Below are positions 32,064-40,789 of a stretch of 49,060 bases of DNA, piece by piece. The notes under the pieces were generated by a model. It had not been told where the DNA came from and searched no databases. It worked only from the letters and a program-made list of their open reading frames with translations. The stretch comes from CAZGVW01 sp964529265 (GTDB lineage Bacteria > Planctomycetota > Phycisphaerae > Phycisphaerales > UBA1924): positions 1-49,060 of the forward strand of contig CAZGVW010000234.1 in assembly GCA_964529265.1 (NCBI GenBank). Direction: 5' to 3'. Every line of letters starts with the position of its first letter. Within the stretch, counting starts at the first letter, position 1. Made by a program: the position numbers and the translations under genes.

Positions 32064-32615
32064 ATGCGATTCGGCATCCGTGAACTGGTGTTCGTCCTCG
32101 TGCTTCTGGCGGTGCCGCTGGCTTCGTTCTGGTTCGTGTTCCGGCCCCAGAACACGGAGATCTCGCAGGCGAAGAAGGAGATCGAGCACAAGGAGCAGAT
32201 GCTCCAGTCGCTCGCGGCCGCGACGGCCAAGACAGCCGACCTGGCGAAGGCGAACGAGGAGATCCGCCGCGCGATCGAGCTGATCGAGGCCCGGCTTCCA
32301 ACGAACAAGGAAGTGGACGTGGTGCTCGACCAGGTGGCCGAGATCGCGGCGGGCCGGAAGCTCGACCTCCAGAAGGTCAAGAGCGAGAAGCCCGTGCGGG
32401 CCGCGGCGTACATGGAGCAGCCGCTCGAGATGAAGATCACCGGGCCCTTCGAGGGCTTCTACTCGTTCCTGCTCGACGTCGAGCAGCTGGACCGCATCAC
32501 GCGCATGCCCAAGATGAAGGTGAAGCGCTCGGACAAGGTGGACGGCGTCGTTGAGGCCACGTTCACGCTCAGCATCTACTTCGAGTCCGACGAGGCGCCG
32601 GGAGGGAAGTCATGA
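32064..32615 (+). CDS. pilO: PilO-like inner-membrane platform protein
   Basis: A 183-residue bitopic membrane protein. After six N-terminal residues a helix ELVFVLVLLAVPLASFWFVF precedes a coiled coil (EISQAKKEIEHKEQMLQSLA to NEEIRRAIELIEARLP) and an alpha/beta domain with MEQPLEMKITGPFEGFYSFL and LDVEQLDRITRMPKM, the usual PilO pattern (GPFEGFYxFL). It dimerises with PilN. The stop overlaps the following start by 4 bases. It is about 20 residues shorter than typical PilO because the cytoplasmic segment is almost absent. Confidence 0.82.
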   Translation: MRFGIRELVFVLVLLAVPLASFWFVFRPQNTEISQAKKEIEHKEQMLQSLAAATAKTADLAKANEEIRRAIELIEARLPTNKEVDVVLDQVAEIAAGRKLDLQKVKSEKPVRAAAYMEQPLEMKITGPFEGFYSFLLDVEQLDRITRMPKMKVKRSDKVDGVVEATFTLSIYFESDEAPGGKS

Positions 32616-33295
32616 CGACCTTCGGAGGCCCTTCGCCAGAGGACCAGCAGGCCGGCGGCCTGATGGTCGGGGGGCGGGGCGACGACGAGAACAAGCCGCT
32701 GGCGTCGCCCTTCACGGGCGGCCTGGGCGGCGAAGACTCGGCCGCCGCGGCGTCGCCGCAGCGGTCGCGTCTGATCAGCGGCGCACTGGTGCTGGCGCTG
32801 GTGCTCATGATCGCGGGCGGCGCCCTGTTCATGATGCGCAAGTTCGCGCTGACCGGCGGTCTGCGCTTCGTGGACGTGAAGATCGACTATCCGATGGATG
32901 GCGGGGCTCGGGTGACGGATGAGAAGCACCTCCGCATCATGCGCGATCTCAGCGCCAGCGACGAAGTGGTGCAGGTTCCGCTGAAGGACCTGGCGCGGAA
33001 CCCGTTCGTGCTCGGCGGATCGGAAGAGGCGGAGGCGCTGCCGGACCCCACGTTCGACGCGGTCGACCCTGAGTGGGCGAAGCGCGAGCAGCGGCGCCGC
33101 GACATCGAGAACACCCTCTCGGCCCTGCAGTTGAATGGCGTGATCACGGGCGCGCAGCCCATCGCTCGGATCTCGGGCAGGGCGTATCGCGTCGGCGACG
33201 TGGTGGCGGACCTGTTCGTGCTGACCGCGATCCACGGGCGCGACGTCGAGCTTCAGGCGGACGGCAAGACGTACCACATTTCGCTGGGCCAGTGA
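32612..33295 (+). CDS. PilP/GspC-like inner-membrane protein
   Basis: A 227-residue bitopic inner-membrane protein. A 50-residue Gly/Asp-rich cytoplasmic N-terminus leads to a membrane helix (LISGALVLALVLMIAGGALF). The C-terminal periplasmic domain has LQLNGVITGAQPIARISGRA and RVGDVV, then LTAIHGRDVELQADGKTYHI, a small beta barrel of the GspC homology-region/PilP type that contacts the secretin N0 domain. In a pilM-N-O-x-B operon position it plays the PilP part, but it lacks a lipobox and has a transmembrane anchor as in GspC. It overlaps pilO by 4 bases and precedes the ATPase by 57 bases. Confidence 0.7.
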   Translation: MTTFGGPSPEDQQAGGLMVGGRGDDENKPLASPFTGGLGGEDSAAAASPQRSRLISGALVLALVLMIAGGALFMMRKFALTGGLRFVDVKIDYPMDGGARVTDEKHLRIMRDLSASDEVVQVPLKDLARNPFVLGGSEEAEALPDPTFDAVDPEWAKREQRRRDIENTLSALQLNGVITGAQPIARISGRAYRVGDVVADLFVLTAIHGRDVELQADGKTYHISLGQ

Positions 33296-33352
33296 GCGGA
33301 GCGCGATGGGCAGCCCTTCCTTCCAGGTGCGGCGGTCCCGAGGAGCGAGCCG

Positions 33353-35296
33353 GTGGGCAAGTTCGACATTGACAATCTCCTGAACGAACTGGGCGTGGAC
33401 GATGACTCCGCGCGCGGGCGAGGCAAGCGGCCCGCCGCGGGCGCCGGCCCTGCGCATCCTGCAAATGGCTCGACCGGGACTCCGGGCTTCATCGAGATTC
33501 CGGACGATCCCGACGACATCGACGACAAGGCCGGCTCGAACTCCGGCTCGATGATGACGCTGTACCAGCCGGAAGACACGGAGGACTGCGGCGCTTCCGA
33601 ACTGAGTCACGCGCTTGTCGCCCGCGGCGTCATCACGAGCGAGCAGTTGACGGCGGCGCAGACCGTGCTCAAGCAGTCCCCGGGGCGCCGGCTCGTCGAA
33701 GTTCTGCTGGAGCAGGGCGCCGACGAAGAAGGCGTGCAGCGGATGGTCGCGGGCCTCTCGCGCCTGCCCTTCGAGCGGCTCAATCTGAACAAGATCGATG
33801 AGGCGGTTGAGGGGAAGCTGTTCCAGCGCCTCACGGGCGTCTTCTGCCGGCAGCACGAACTGCTGCCGCTGCGGATCGAGGGCAACCGCGTGGTGATCGG
33901 CGCCGCGCGGCCGGACGACGTGTTCCTGCTCGACGAGGTGCGCCGGCGGCTGAACGTCGGGCAACTCAAGGTCGTGGTCATCACGCGCAGCGACGTGAAG
34001 GCCGTGCTGGACATCTTCGGCGAATCGCAGACGGAGCAGATGGACGTCGATGAGATCCTGAGCGACATCGACGAGGACGACGTCCAGGTGCAGAAAGCCG
34101 CGGCCGAGGAAGTTGACCTCGAGAAACAGGCCGGCGAATCGCCCGTCATCCGCTATGTGAACTACATCCTGCAGACGGCCGTGAAGGAAGGCGCCAGCGA
34201 CATCCACATCGAGCCGCAGGAAGGCAAGCTCAAGGTGCGCTTCCGCATCGACGGCGTGCTGTTCGAGATGATGAACCCGCCCTCGGCGATGACGGCGGCG
34301 ATCATTTCGCGCCTGAAGATCATGGCGAATCTCGACATCTCCGAGCGCCGCCTGCCGCAGGACGGCCGCATCCGCTGCGCCGTGCGCGGCCGCAAGCTCG
34401 ACCTCCGAATGTCCACCATCCCGTCAACGTACGGTGAGAAGGTGGTCATGCGTATTCTCGATACGCGCTCGATCAACGTGACCCTTGACGAACTGGGCTT
34501 CGACGAGGACACGCTGCGGATATGGAAGAAGCAGATCGACGAGCCGCACGGCATCATCCTCGTGACGGGCCCCACAGGCTCAGGCAAGACGACCACGTTG
34601 TACGGCTCGCTGCGGCAGATGGACAAGCAGAAGATGAACGTCTCGACCGTCGAGGACCCGGTGGAGTACCACCTCGACGGCATCACGCAGACGCAGACGC
34701 ACGAGAAGATCGGGATGACGTTCGCCAAGGCGCTCAAGGCGCTGCTGCGTCAGGACCCGGACGTCATCATGATCGGCGAAATCCGCGACATGGAGACCGC
34801 GCACACCGCCGTGCAGGCCGCGCTCACCGGCCACCTCGTGCTCTCCACCCTGCACACCAACGATGCGCCCTCATCGATCACGCGGCTCATCAACATCGGC
34901 CTCGAGCCCTTCCTGGTGGGCGCCGCGCTCAACGGCGTGTTGGCGCAGCGGCTGGTGCGCCGCATCTGCCAGAACTGCAAGCAGCAGGCGGCGCCGACCG
35001 GCGAGTTCGCGGAGTTTCTCGAGATGAACGGCCTTCCCACCGACATGACGTGGGAGGGCAAGGGCTGCGACAAGTGCCGCAACACCGGCTATTCCGGGCG
35101 CGTGGGCATCTACGAACTGCTCGTCATGGATGACCAGGTGCGCGACATCATCGCCCGGAATCCGAACGTGTCCGAGTTCAGGCGCCTCTGCCTCGAACGG
35201 GGCATGGTGACGCTGCGCCAGGACGGCTTCCGCAAGGTGCGGCACGGACTCACGACCGTCACGGAAGTGCTCCGCGTCACGGAATCCGGCCACTGA
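33353..35296 (+). CDS. PilB/GspE-family assembly ATPase, first copy
   Basis: A 647-residue cytoplasmic hexameric ATPase for pilus or pseudopilus assembly. The GTG start at 33353 has AGGAGCG at 5-6 bases. An acidic, low-complexity N-terminus (about 1-70) precedes the N1/N2-like domain (GVITSEQLTAAQTVLKQSPG, LPLRIEGNRVVIGAA). The catalytic core has GASDIHIEPQ, Walker A GPTGSGKTTT (about residues 406-415), VEDPVEYHLDGITQ (Asp box), EIRDMETAHTAVQAALTGHL (Walker B) and STLHTNDA (His box). Zinc cysteines CQNC and CDKC surround an insertion of about 30 residues. As the last gene of the pilM-N-O operon it is expected to be the PilB-type motor. The second GspE-type gene lies at 44441. Confidence 0.92.
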   Translation: MGKFDIDNLLNELGVDDDSARGRGKRPAAGAGPAHPANGSTGTPGFIEIPDDPDDIDDKAGSNSGSMMTLYQPEDTEDCGASELSHALVARGVITSEQLTAAQTVLKQSPGRRLVEVLLEQGADEEGVQRMVAGLSRLPFERLNLNKIDEAVEGKLFQRLTGVFCRQHELLPLRIEGNRVVIGAARPDDVFLLDEVRRRLNVGQLKVVVITRSDVKAVLDIFGESQTEQMDVDEILSDIDEDDVQVQKAAAEEVDLEKQAGESPVIRYVNYILQTAVKEGASDIHIEPQEGKLKVRFRIDGVLFEMMNPPSAMTAAIISRLKIMANLDISERRLPQDGRIRCAVRGRKLDLRMSTIPSTYGEKVVMRILDTRSINVTLDELGFDEDTLRIWKKQIDEPHGIILVTGPTGSGKTTTLYGSLRQMDKQKMNVSTVEDPVEYHLDGITQTQTHEKIGMTFAKALKALLRQDPDVIMIGEIRDMETAHTAVQAALTGHLVLSTLHTNDAPSSITRLINIGLEPFLVGAALNGVLAQRLVRRICQNCKQQAAPTGEFAEFLEMNGLPTDMTWEGKGCDKCRNTGYSGRVGIYELLVMDDQVRDIIARNPNVSEFRRLCLERGMVTLRQDGFRKVRHGLTTVTEVLRVTESGH

Positions 35297-35322
35297 GCCG
35301 CGCGAAGGCGCGAGCGATCAGT
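35292..35322. terminator. Shared hairpin between the two secretion operons
   Basis: Nested inverted repeats ACTGA/TCAGT and CGCGC/GCGCG with loop GAAG. The outer arms contain the stop codons of the plus-strand ATPase (35294-35296) and the minus-strand gspC-like gene (35318-35320). It probably works as a bidirectional terminator and begins with the same CACTGAGCCGCGC as the hairpin at 20861. Confidence 0.5.
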
Positions 35323-36487
35323 CACCGCCGGAGGATTCCTTCTCGCGCAGGATGCGATCGCGCGGCGATTCCTTGCGCTTGGCGTCGAGGCGGCGCCCGC
35401 CCGAACCCTGCTCCTTCTTCTCGTCGGCCGCGCCGACCGGGTTGCTCTGCATCATGCGCAGGATGGCCGCGAGCCCGGCGGGGTTGGCCGCGCCCTCAGC
35501 CGCGGGTGTCTCGGATGACCCGACCTGCGGCGCGGCATCGCCGGCCTCGGCAAGGGCCTGGGCCCGGTCCGCGGCTTCGGCATCGCGAGCGGCGATCTCC
35601 AGCAGTTCGGCGATCTCCGCCGGCGGCACGCCCGCCGCGGCAAGTTGGGCTCGGATCTCATCCGGCGTGCGCACTTCGACCGCGGGCCCGCCTTCAAATG
35701 GCGTGATCAGCGTGACCGGCGCGGGCTCGGGCTGATTCGGCCCCGGCGCCGGGCGCGCGTTCGGCGCGGCGTCGTAGAGGCTGAACGCGATGTTGAGATC
35801 GCCGCGGGCGAGGATGATGCGCTCCTTCTCCGGCTGGATCGCCAGCACCTTCCATGCGCCATCGTCGAAGGTATCGCCCACGCGGTAGAGGCGGCCGGAA
35901 TCGTCGGCGCGGGGGTGGCTGATCATCGCCGCGGCATCGCCATCGACGCCGAGCACGCCGCGGAGCCTGACTTCCGCGATCTTGGCGCCCATGTGCGCGG
36001 GCGCCTCGGACCGCGGCGTGATTCGGATGGATTCGATGGGATCGCCGGGGGCCGCGGGGCCGCCGGTGGGCATCGAAGGGCCGTGCTCGGGCGTGGCGGC
36101 GATTGTCTCCGCCGCAGCGGCGTCGTCGGCGGAGCGCGCCGTCTGCGACGCTTCCGAAGGCGCGTGCGCGGCCCAGAACTCGCGCTCGGAATCGAAATAG
36201 TTCGCTTGCGCGAGCGCATCGACCAGCGCCTGGCGCTCCTCAACCGGGCGAAGATCGAACACGAGGGCAGGCGCCGCCGGCGGCGGCGCGGGCGGTTCGA
36301 CATCCGGCGCGGGCAGGGGCCGAAGGATCGCCGCGGCGCACCAGGCAACTGCCAGGACCAGCGCAACAACTGAAGCGCGGCGCGCCCACACAAGCCCGCT
36401 GCCCACAGGGCCACCGGCGGGGGTGAGGCGCCGGGCGCCGAGAGATTGCACGGTGATGGGCGGCCTTTCCTTCGCGCGATCGCTCAT
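35318..36487 (-). CDS. gspC: GspC-like inner-membrane protein
   Basis: A 389-residue bitopic protein and the last gene of the minus-strand operon. A cytoplasmic N-terminus (MSDRAKERPPITVQSLGARR) leads to one helix (RRASVVALVLAVAWCAAAIL). After a Pro/Ala-rich periplasmic linker comes the homology-region domain: AEVRLRGVLGVDGDAAAMIS, RLYRVGDTFDDGAWKVLAIQ, EKERIILARGDLNIAFSLYD. This is the GspC HR pattern that contacts GspD. A helical C-terminal part of about 150 residues (EVRTPDEIRAQLAAAGVPPA onward, then EIAELLEIAARDAEAADRAQ) replaces the usual PDZ or coiled-coil domain. Start ATG at 36485-36487 overlaps gspM by 4 bases. It could equally be named PilP-like. GspC is preferred because of its position after gspL and gspM. 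Confidence 0.72.
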   Translation of the reverse strand: MSDRAKERPPITVQSLGARRLTPAGGPVGSGLVWARRASVVALVLAVAWCAAAILRPLPAPDVEPPAPPPAAPALVFDLRPVEERQALVDALAQANYFDSEREFWAAHAPSEASQTARSADDAAAAETIAATPEHGPSMPTGGPAAPGDPIESIRITPRSEAPAHMGAKIAEVRLRGVLGVDGDAAAMISHPRADDSGRLYRVGDTFDDGAWKVLAIQPEKERIILARGDLNIAFSLYDAAPNARPAPGPNQPEPAPVTLITPFEGGPAVEVRTPDEIRAQLAAAGVPPAEIAELLEIAARDAEAADRAQALAEAGDAAPQVGSSETPAAEGAANPAGLAAILRMMQSNPVGAADEKKEQGSGGRRLDAKRKESPRDRILREKESSGGD

Positions 36488-37077
36488 GCGCCCGTCTCCT
36501 CTCCGAGCCACGCCAGGGCTTCGAGTTCAACCGTCACGCGCACGCCGCCGGCGCCCATGGCGCGCGGGCCGGGTCCATTGACGCTGAGCGACGAGATGTT
36601 CGTCACCACGTCCGGCAGGTTTTCGAGCCGATCGATGAGCCTGTGCACCACGTCCGGGTTGAGGGCGGTGAAATCGAATGAGAGGCCGATGACGCGCACG
36701 GGCTCATCGGGCAGGGGACTTCGAACGGCGCCGGCGCTGGAGGCATCGAGCGTGAGATCGAGCGCGGCCATGGTTGATTCGACGATGTCGCGGAGGCGCG
36801 CGGTCGCCACCTCGGCGCTGGGGGCGGTGATCATGCGCTCGCGGGCGCTCTCCCACTGCTCGCGGGCCTGCGCGAGCAGGGCGCGCCATTCGTCGGCCTG
36901 CGCCACGAGGCCGCGGGCGCGCTGCACGACGGCCGCCTGCGCGAGGTATGCCTCGCGTGCGCCGCCGGCGCTTTCTTCGCCGCCTCCGAGCGCTCCGGCG
37001 CGATCCGCCGCCACGAGCGTTGCGAGCGCGCCGATGGCGACGCCGCCGATGATCAATCTGGTTCTGTTGGGCATCAT
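36484..37077 (-). CDS. gspM: GspM-like inner-membrane protein
   Basis: A 197-residue bitopic protein with a helix at residues 7-24 (RLIIGGVAIGALATLVAA), then a coiled coil (YLAQAAVVQRARGLVAQADE and following to about 85) and a ferredoxin-like domain (SPLPDEPVRVIGLSFDFTAL, HRLIDRLENLPDVVTNISSL, VRVTVELEALAWLG). The topology and size suit GspM/PilO-type platform proteins. It overlaps both neighbours by 4 bases (ATGA at both ends). Sequence similarity to GspM is weak, so the assignment is from position and fold pattern. Confidence 0.72.
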   Translation of the reverse strand: MMPNRTRLIIGGVAIGALATLVAADRAGALGGGEESAGGAREAYLAQAAVVQRARGLVAQADEWRALLAQAREQWESARERMITAPSAEVATARLRDIVESTMAALDLTLDASSAGAVRSPLPDEPVRVIGLSFDFTALNPDVVHRLIDRLENLPDVVTNISSLSVNGPGPRAMGAGGVRVTVELEALAWLGEETGA

Positions 37078-38363
37078 CCCGCGCCGCCCTCCCGATCGCG
37101 CGTGGCGCGAATCTCGACGACATCGAGCCCCGTGGCGCTGCTGCGCTGGATGGGCGCAAGCAATCGCGCGCCCGAGAGACGCGGGCTGGCCTCCAGGGCC
37201 TCCAGCGCCGATGTGGCGCTCGCGACCTCACCGCTCATCGAAAGATGCTCCGGACCCAGTTCGACGCGGTAGAGGAAGCCCCTCTCGCCCAGGGCGGATT
37301 GCGCCTCGAGCAGCGCGGGCAGGGCGCTCCTCCAGTTGCTGGTGGGCGTGGCGACGCCGGCGGTCAGGATGCGCAGCGACCGCTCCGCCTCCCGCCGCAT
37401 GGCCTGGGCTTCGCCGAGCGCAGCCTCGACAGCCGTTTGTTCCTGCGCGAGGCGCGCGGCGCCGCGCTCCAGCCGGGCGTTGAACACCGGGCCGGCGGAG
37501 AGGAACAGCGCCGCCGCGACCGCCGCGGCGGCCGCGGGAGCGATCCACCGCCGCGGCGCGGGCGAAACTCGGCCACCCAGCGGGCAGAACGATCCCGCGG
37601 CGACGACCGGCGCGAGCGCAGCGCCCAGCGCCAGATCCTGCGGGCCGATCTGCGCGTCATCGGTTGCGGACGCCGCGCGGTAGATGAGGCGCCGGCCCCA
37701 TGGCTCATCGCTCGTGCGCGCTGATTCGCCGACAGCGAGGGGGCGACCCCATGCGAAGCGCAGGCGCTCGCCCTGGGCATCCGGGCCGGGGCCAAGGGGC
37801 GACAGGAACTCCGACTGCGGCGAATCCTGCAGCCCGAGGCCGAGTGCGGCGATGTGCGGGGAGTAGACGTCGATGGAGTGCGACGGCAGCCCCGCGGCCC
37901 GCGCGAAGGCGTCGAGCCAGGCCTGCGCAATCGACCGCCGGACTGCGATGAGCACGCCTCCAGTCGCCGCGGCGCCGGGCTCGGCCGGGAATACGTCGAG
38001 CAGGCCGACAAGCGCATCATCCGGAGGAATCGGCAGCAGGCGATCGAGCGAGCGCAGCACTTCATCCCTGGCCTTCGGCCAGGCGGCGGTGGTCATCTGG
38101 ATCGGACGTGTGGCGCACCAGGAATCCGGCACGACCAGTGCGGCGCCGAGCAGCCCGCGCATCGCGCCGCCGCGGCCGAGTTGATCGAGCAGGCGCGTGA
38201 TGGCGCCCGCGGCTTCATCGGGCGGCATCGCCAGGAATCGCTCGAGCACGACGCCCTCCGCAACCCGGACGCCGCGGAGCGTGGACGCCGCAGCGACGAT
38301 GTGCAGAGTGTCTCCCACGATCGTCGCCGAAACCCTGCGCCATGGTCTCAGTGTGAGCGGCAT
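37074..38363 (-). CDS. gspL: GspL-like platform protein
   Basis: A 429-residue protein combining a cytoplasmic actin-like domain (residues 1-270, including VVLERFLAMPPDEAAGAITR, AALVVPDSWCATRPIQMTTA and HIAALGLGLQDSP) with a membrane helix (RWIAPAAAAAVAAALFLSAG), a coiled coil (RLERGAARLAQEQTAVEAAL) and a C-terminal ferredoxin-like domain (FLYRVELGPEHLSMSGEVAS, ATSALEALEASPRLSGARLL). This is the GspL layout, the fused equivalent of PilM plus PilN. Start ATG 38363 follows gspK by 13 bases. The ATP-site motifs of actin are poorly conserved, as in other GspL, which binds GspE rather than hydrolysing ATP. Confidence 0.78.
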   Translation of the reverse strand: MPLTLRPWRRVSATIVGDTLHIVAAASTLRGVRVAEGVVLERFLAMPPDEAAGAITRLLDQLGRGGAMRGLLGAALVVPDSWCATRPIQMTTAAWPKARDEVLRSLDRLLPIPPDDALVGLLDVFPAEPGAAATGGVLIAVRRSIAQAWLDAFARAAGLPSHSIDVYSPHIAALGLGLQDSPQSEFLSPLGPGPDAQGERLRFAWGRPLAVGESARTSDEPWGRRLIYRAASATDDAQIGPQDLALGAALAPVVAAGSFCPLGGRVSPAPRRWIAPAAAAAVAAALFLSAGPVFNARLERGAARLAQEQTAVEAALGEAQAMRREAERSLRILTAGVATPTSNWRSALPALLEAQSALGERGFLYRVELGPEHLSMSGEVASATSALEALEASPRLSGARLLAPIQRSSATGLDVVEIRATRDREGGAG

Positions 38364-38376
38364 CGCTCCCTTCCCA

Positions 38377-39525
38377 TCAGCCCGAAGTTCCTGGGGCGCC
38401 CGGCGAGATCGGGACGCCCGATCCGCGCCACGGGCGAACGTGGATCGCATCCACGCCCCCGCGATTGCTCACGATAGCCTCCGCCACGAAGGGCGCCCAC
38501 GACCCATCCGCCGGGCCGATCCGGAGGCGGACGTACGAGGTTGCTTCGAGGCGCAGGCCTTTGATCGCCTCGCGCGAGGCGATGCCGAGCGCCTCACGAA
38601 TGGCGGCGTCGGTCAGCGGCGCCTCGGCCCGCGCCGCGAGGAGCCGCTCCACGCCCGGCGGCGTCATCCCTTCGACGCTCAGCAGCACCGACCGGGGCGC
38701 CGTCCCCGCATGCACAACGCCATCGCCCGCGACCGTGACGCTCGTCGCGACGCGCTCGAAGAGCGGCCGCGTCATCGCCGGCAGGTAGAGGAGTTCCTCC
38801 ACTGCGGCGAAAGCCCCGTTGCGGATGAGCACGCCGCGGCGAGTGTAGTCCTCGCGCTCGGCGCCGTTCGGCTTGCGGAAACTATCCTTGTCCCGCCAGT
38901 CGATGACCTGATGCGCAAGCCGTTCGGCAAGCACCGGAGCGCATCCCTCCGCTTCAAAGAACCGGACGAGCGCGTCCTCGCTCGCGAGATTCAGATTCAG
39001 AAGGCCCGCTCCGTCAATGCACTGCACGAGCCATCGGCGCTCCCCCACCTGCACCTCGACGGGCGCCACGGGGAGACCGACTGCGTTCAGAACCCCCAGG
39101 GCGCCGTTCGATTTCTGCCTGTGCAGAACGATTCCGCCCGGTGGAGACACGCGCTTCGCATCGTCATCGTCCTGCGCCTCATCGAGCATGCCCTCGAGCA
39201 GCCGCTTGATCTCCGGCGGCAACTCCGGAATCTCCGGCGCCTCGACCGGCTCGGGCTCATCGACCTCCTGCGGCGATGCGCCCCCGGCGGGGACAACCAC
39301 TGCCTCTTCGATCGCTTCAGCCGCCTGCGGCGAAGTCGTCAGCGCCATGAGCGCGATCGTCGCGGCGGAGCGCGCCTCGAACTCCAGTTGCGCCTGCTCG
39401 CGGAGCGCCGTCGTCTCGACGATCGAGGCGCGCAGCGATGCGCCACCCTGGATCGCCAGGGCGAAGATCGCCGCGACGGCGACCATGACGATCACGAGCG
39501 CGAAGGCGCGATGACGAAGAGGCAC
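38377..39525 (-). CDS. gspK: GspK-like minor pseudopilin
   Basis: A 382-residue pseudopilin that would cap the pseudopilus tip. The N-terminus VPLRHRAFALVIVMVAVAAI resembles a type IV prepilin leader with Ala at -1 and Phe at +1, and it lacks the +5 Glu as expected for GspK. The alpha/beta body includes GAGLLNLNLASEDALVRFFE, HQVIDWRDKDSFRKPNGAE, RRGVLIRNGAFAAVEELL, ERVATSVTV and the segment to IHVRPWRG. DWRDKDxxxxxxGAE is the GspK signature. The start GTG 39525 overlaps gspJ by 34 bases; no ATG is available before the hydrophobic segment. Confidence 0.85.
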   Translation of the reverse strand: MPLRHRAFALVIVMVAVAAIFALAIQGGASLRASIVETTALREQAQLEFEARSAATIALMALTTSPQAAEAIEEAVVVPAGGASPQEVDEPEPVEAPEIPELPPEIKRLLEGMLDEAQDDDDAKRVSPPGGIVLHRQKSNGALGVLNAVGLPVAPVEVQVGERRWLVQCIDGAGLLNLNLASEDALVRFFEAEGCAPVLAERLAHQVIDWRDKDSFRKPNGAEREDYTRRGVLIRNGAFAAVEELLYLPAMTRPLFERVATSVTVAGDGVVHAGTAPRSVLLSVEGMTPPGVERLLAARAEAPLTDAAIREALGIASREAIKGLRLEATSYVRLRIGPADGSWAPFVAEAIVSNRGGVDAIHVRPWRGSGVPISPGAPGTSG

Positions 39526-40370
39526 GTGAACTCCTTGTCCTGCCAGGTTCCTGTGATCCGGAATGTCGAGAGGCGAACGGCTTCCTCCGGCTGGTCCGCC
39601 TCCTCCTCTTCTTCGGGTTTGGCTTTCCCGGCGCCCGGCGCGGCCTTCGGGTCTTCGTTCCGATCCGCCTCCCGCGACGCCGATTCCAACTCCTCTCGTG
39701 TCTGCAGACGCGCCCCGCCTCCGGCCTTGCCTGCATACAGCCCGCTCTCGTCCTTGACCGCGGTCCACATCGGCGCCGAAGCGTCGAAGAGCCCTGCCGG
39801 GGCGGCCTGCCGCGGCGCCCGCTGCTCCCACCGGAGGTCGAAGCATCCCTCGAGCAGAACGATCCGCTCCGACTCAGGCGTTGCGACGCCGCTCGTCGCG
39901 GACAGTTTCGCATCCGTGGCGCCCGGCGCGACGATCGGCGTCTCCTCATACACAAGGCGCGACGGCGCGGGCTCGCCGAAGCCGGGCGGCGGATCGCGCT
40001 CGATGATGAACGCGGCGCGAACCAGGGGCCACTCCCGCGCCACCGCCGGCGAGGTGGTCACGAACTCCAGCCGTTCCTCCGTCAACCGGACCGCCAGTCC
40101 ATCCTCGCCGAGCGCGACCATCGAGCGCCGGTCCGCCCACTGACGGCGCATCAGGTCCAGGGCGCGACGCGCATCGAGCGCGTGCTCCAGCCGCGTGTTC
40201 TCCCCGCTCCAGGCCCGCGTCTGCGACCACAGCGCCGCGACCATGCCGGAGAGTGAAGCCAGCATCGTGATGGCGACGAGAAGTTCGAGCAGCGTCATCG
40301 CGCGGATGGAGCGCCGACAGCCGCGACGCCGCGGCATCCAAGCGTTCAAGCGCCAAAGGCCGCGCCTCAT
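39492..40370 (-). CDS. gspJ: GspJ-like minor pseudopilin
   Basis: A 292-residue pseudopilin overlapping gspI by 4 bases. A long leader MRRGLWRLNAWMPRRRGCRR and SIRA precedes the prepilin motif AMTLLELLVAITMLASL, with Ala at -1, Met at +1 and Glu at +5. The body has RALDLMRRQWADRRSMVALG, LAVRLTEERLEFVTTSPAVA, RERI-type and LLEGCFDLRWEQRAP segments seen in GspJ, then a charged Glu-rich insertion (about 235-265, EELESASREADRNEDPKAAP) and a strand VRLSTFRITGTWQDKEFTCL. It is longer than typical GspJ (about 200) because of the leader and insertion. An internal ATG at RAMTLLE would delete the leader, so the upstream start is used. Confidence 0.8.
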   Translation of the reverse strand: MRRGLWRLNAWMPRRRGCRRSIRAMTLLELLVAITMLASLSGMVAALWSQTRAWSGENTRLEHALDARRALDLMRRQWADRRSMVALGEDGLAVRLTEERLEFVTTSPAVAREWPLVRAAFIIERDPPPGFGEPAPSRLVYEETPIVAPGATDAKLSATSGVATPESERIVLLEGCFDLRWEQRAPRQAAPAGLFDASAPMWTAVKDESGLYAGKAGGGARLQTREELESASREADRNEDPKAAPGAGKAKPEEEEEADQPEEAVRLSTFRITGTWQDKEFTCLFVIAPSRS

Positions 40371-40786
40371 GGCTTCACCGGCGTCAGGAGTTCGAGCGAT
40401 ACGTCGCCCGCCGTGACGGAGTACCGATCGAGCGTCAGCGTTTCAGCAAGCGCCTCCTCGCCGCCCCGGTCGGCCGCCCATGCAAGCGCGGGGTTGGGCA
40501 TCTGAACGCGCTCGCGCTGGCACACGTAGGGCACGCCGTCACGATCGCCTTTCCACAGGATGCGCTGCGTCGGATCGCTCGGCGTCGGTCCCTCGCCGTC
40601 TTCGAGAAGGCCGGCGATCGCCATTTCGAGTGTGACTCGCGCCGTCTCTTCCTCGCGCTGCTGCGTGTCCACGCGCCGGCCCACCACCATCGCCCGCGCC
40701 CGCATCTCCAGGCACGCAATCGCCACGCCCCCGAGCACGACGAGGGCGATGATCGCCTCCAGCAGCGTGAAGCCCCGGCGGATCAT
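40367..40786 (-). CDS. gspI: GspI-like minor pseudopilin
   Basis: A 139-residue pseudopilin with a canonical leader MIRRGFTLLEAIIALVVLGG: Gly at -1, Phe at +1, Glu at +5. The body (LEMRARAMVVGRRVDTQQRE, LEMAIAGLLEDGEG, VPYVCQRERVQ, TLDRYSVTAGDVSLELLTPV) is the short alpha/beta fold of GspI, which nucleates the I-J-K tip complex. Start ATG 40784-40786 is three bases after the gspD stop. Its stop overlaps the gspJ start (ATGA). Confidence 0.85.
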   Translation of the reverse strand: MIRRGFTLLEAIIALVVLGGVAIACLEMRARAMVVGRRVDTQQREEETARVTLEMAIAGLLEDGEGPTPSDPTQRILWKGDRDGVPYVCQRERVQMPNPALAWAADRGGEEALAETLTLDRYSVTAGDVSLELLTPVKP

Positions 40787-40789
40787 GAG

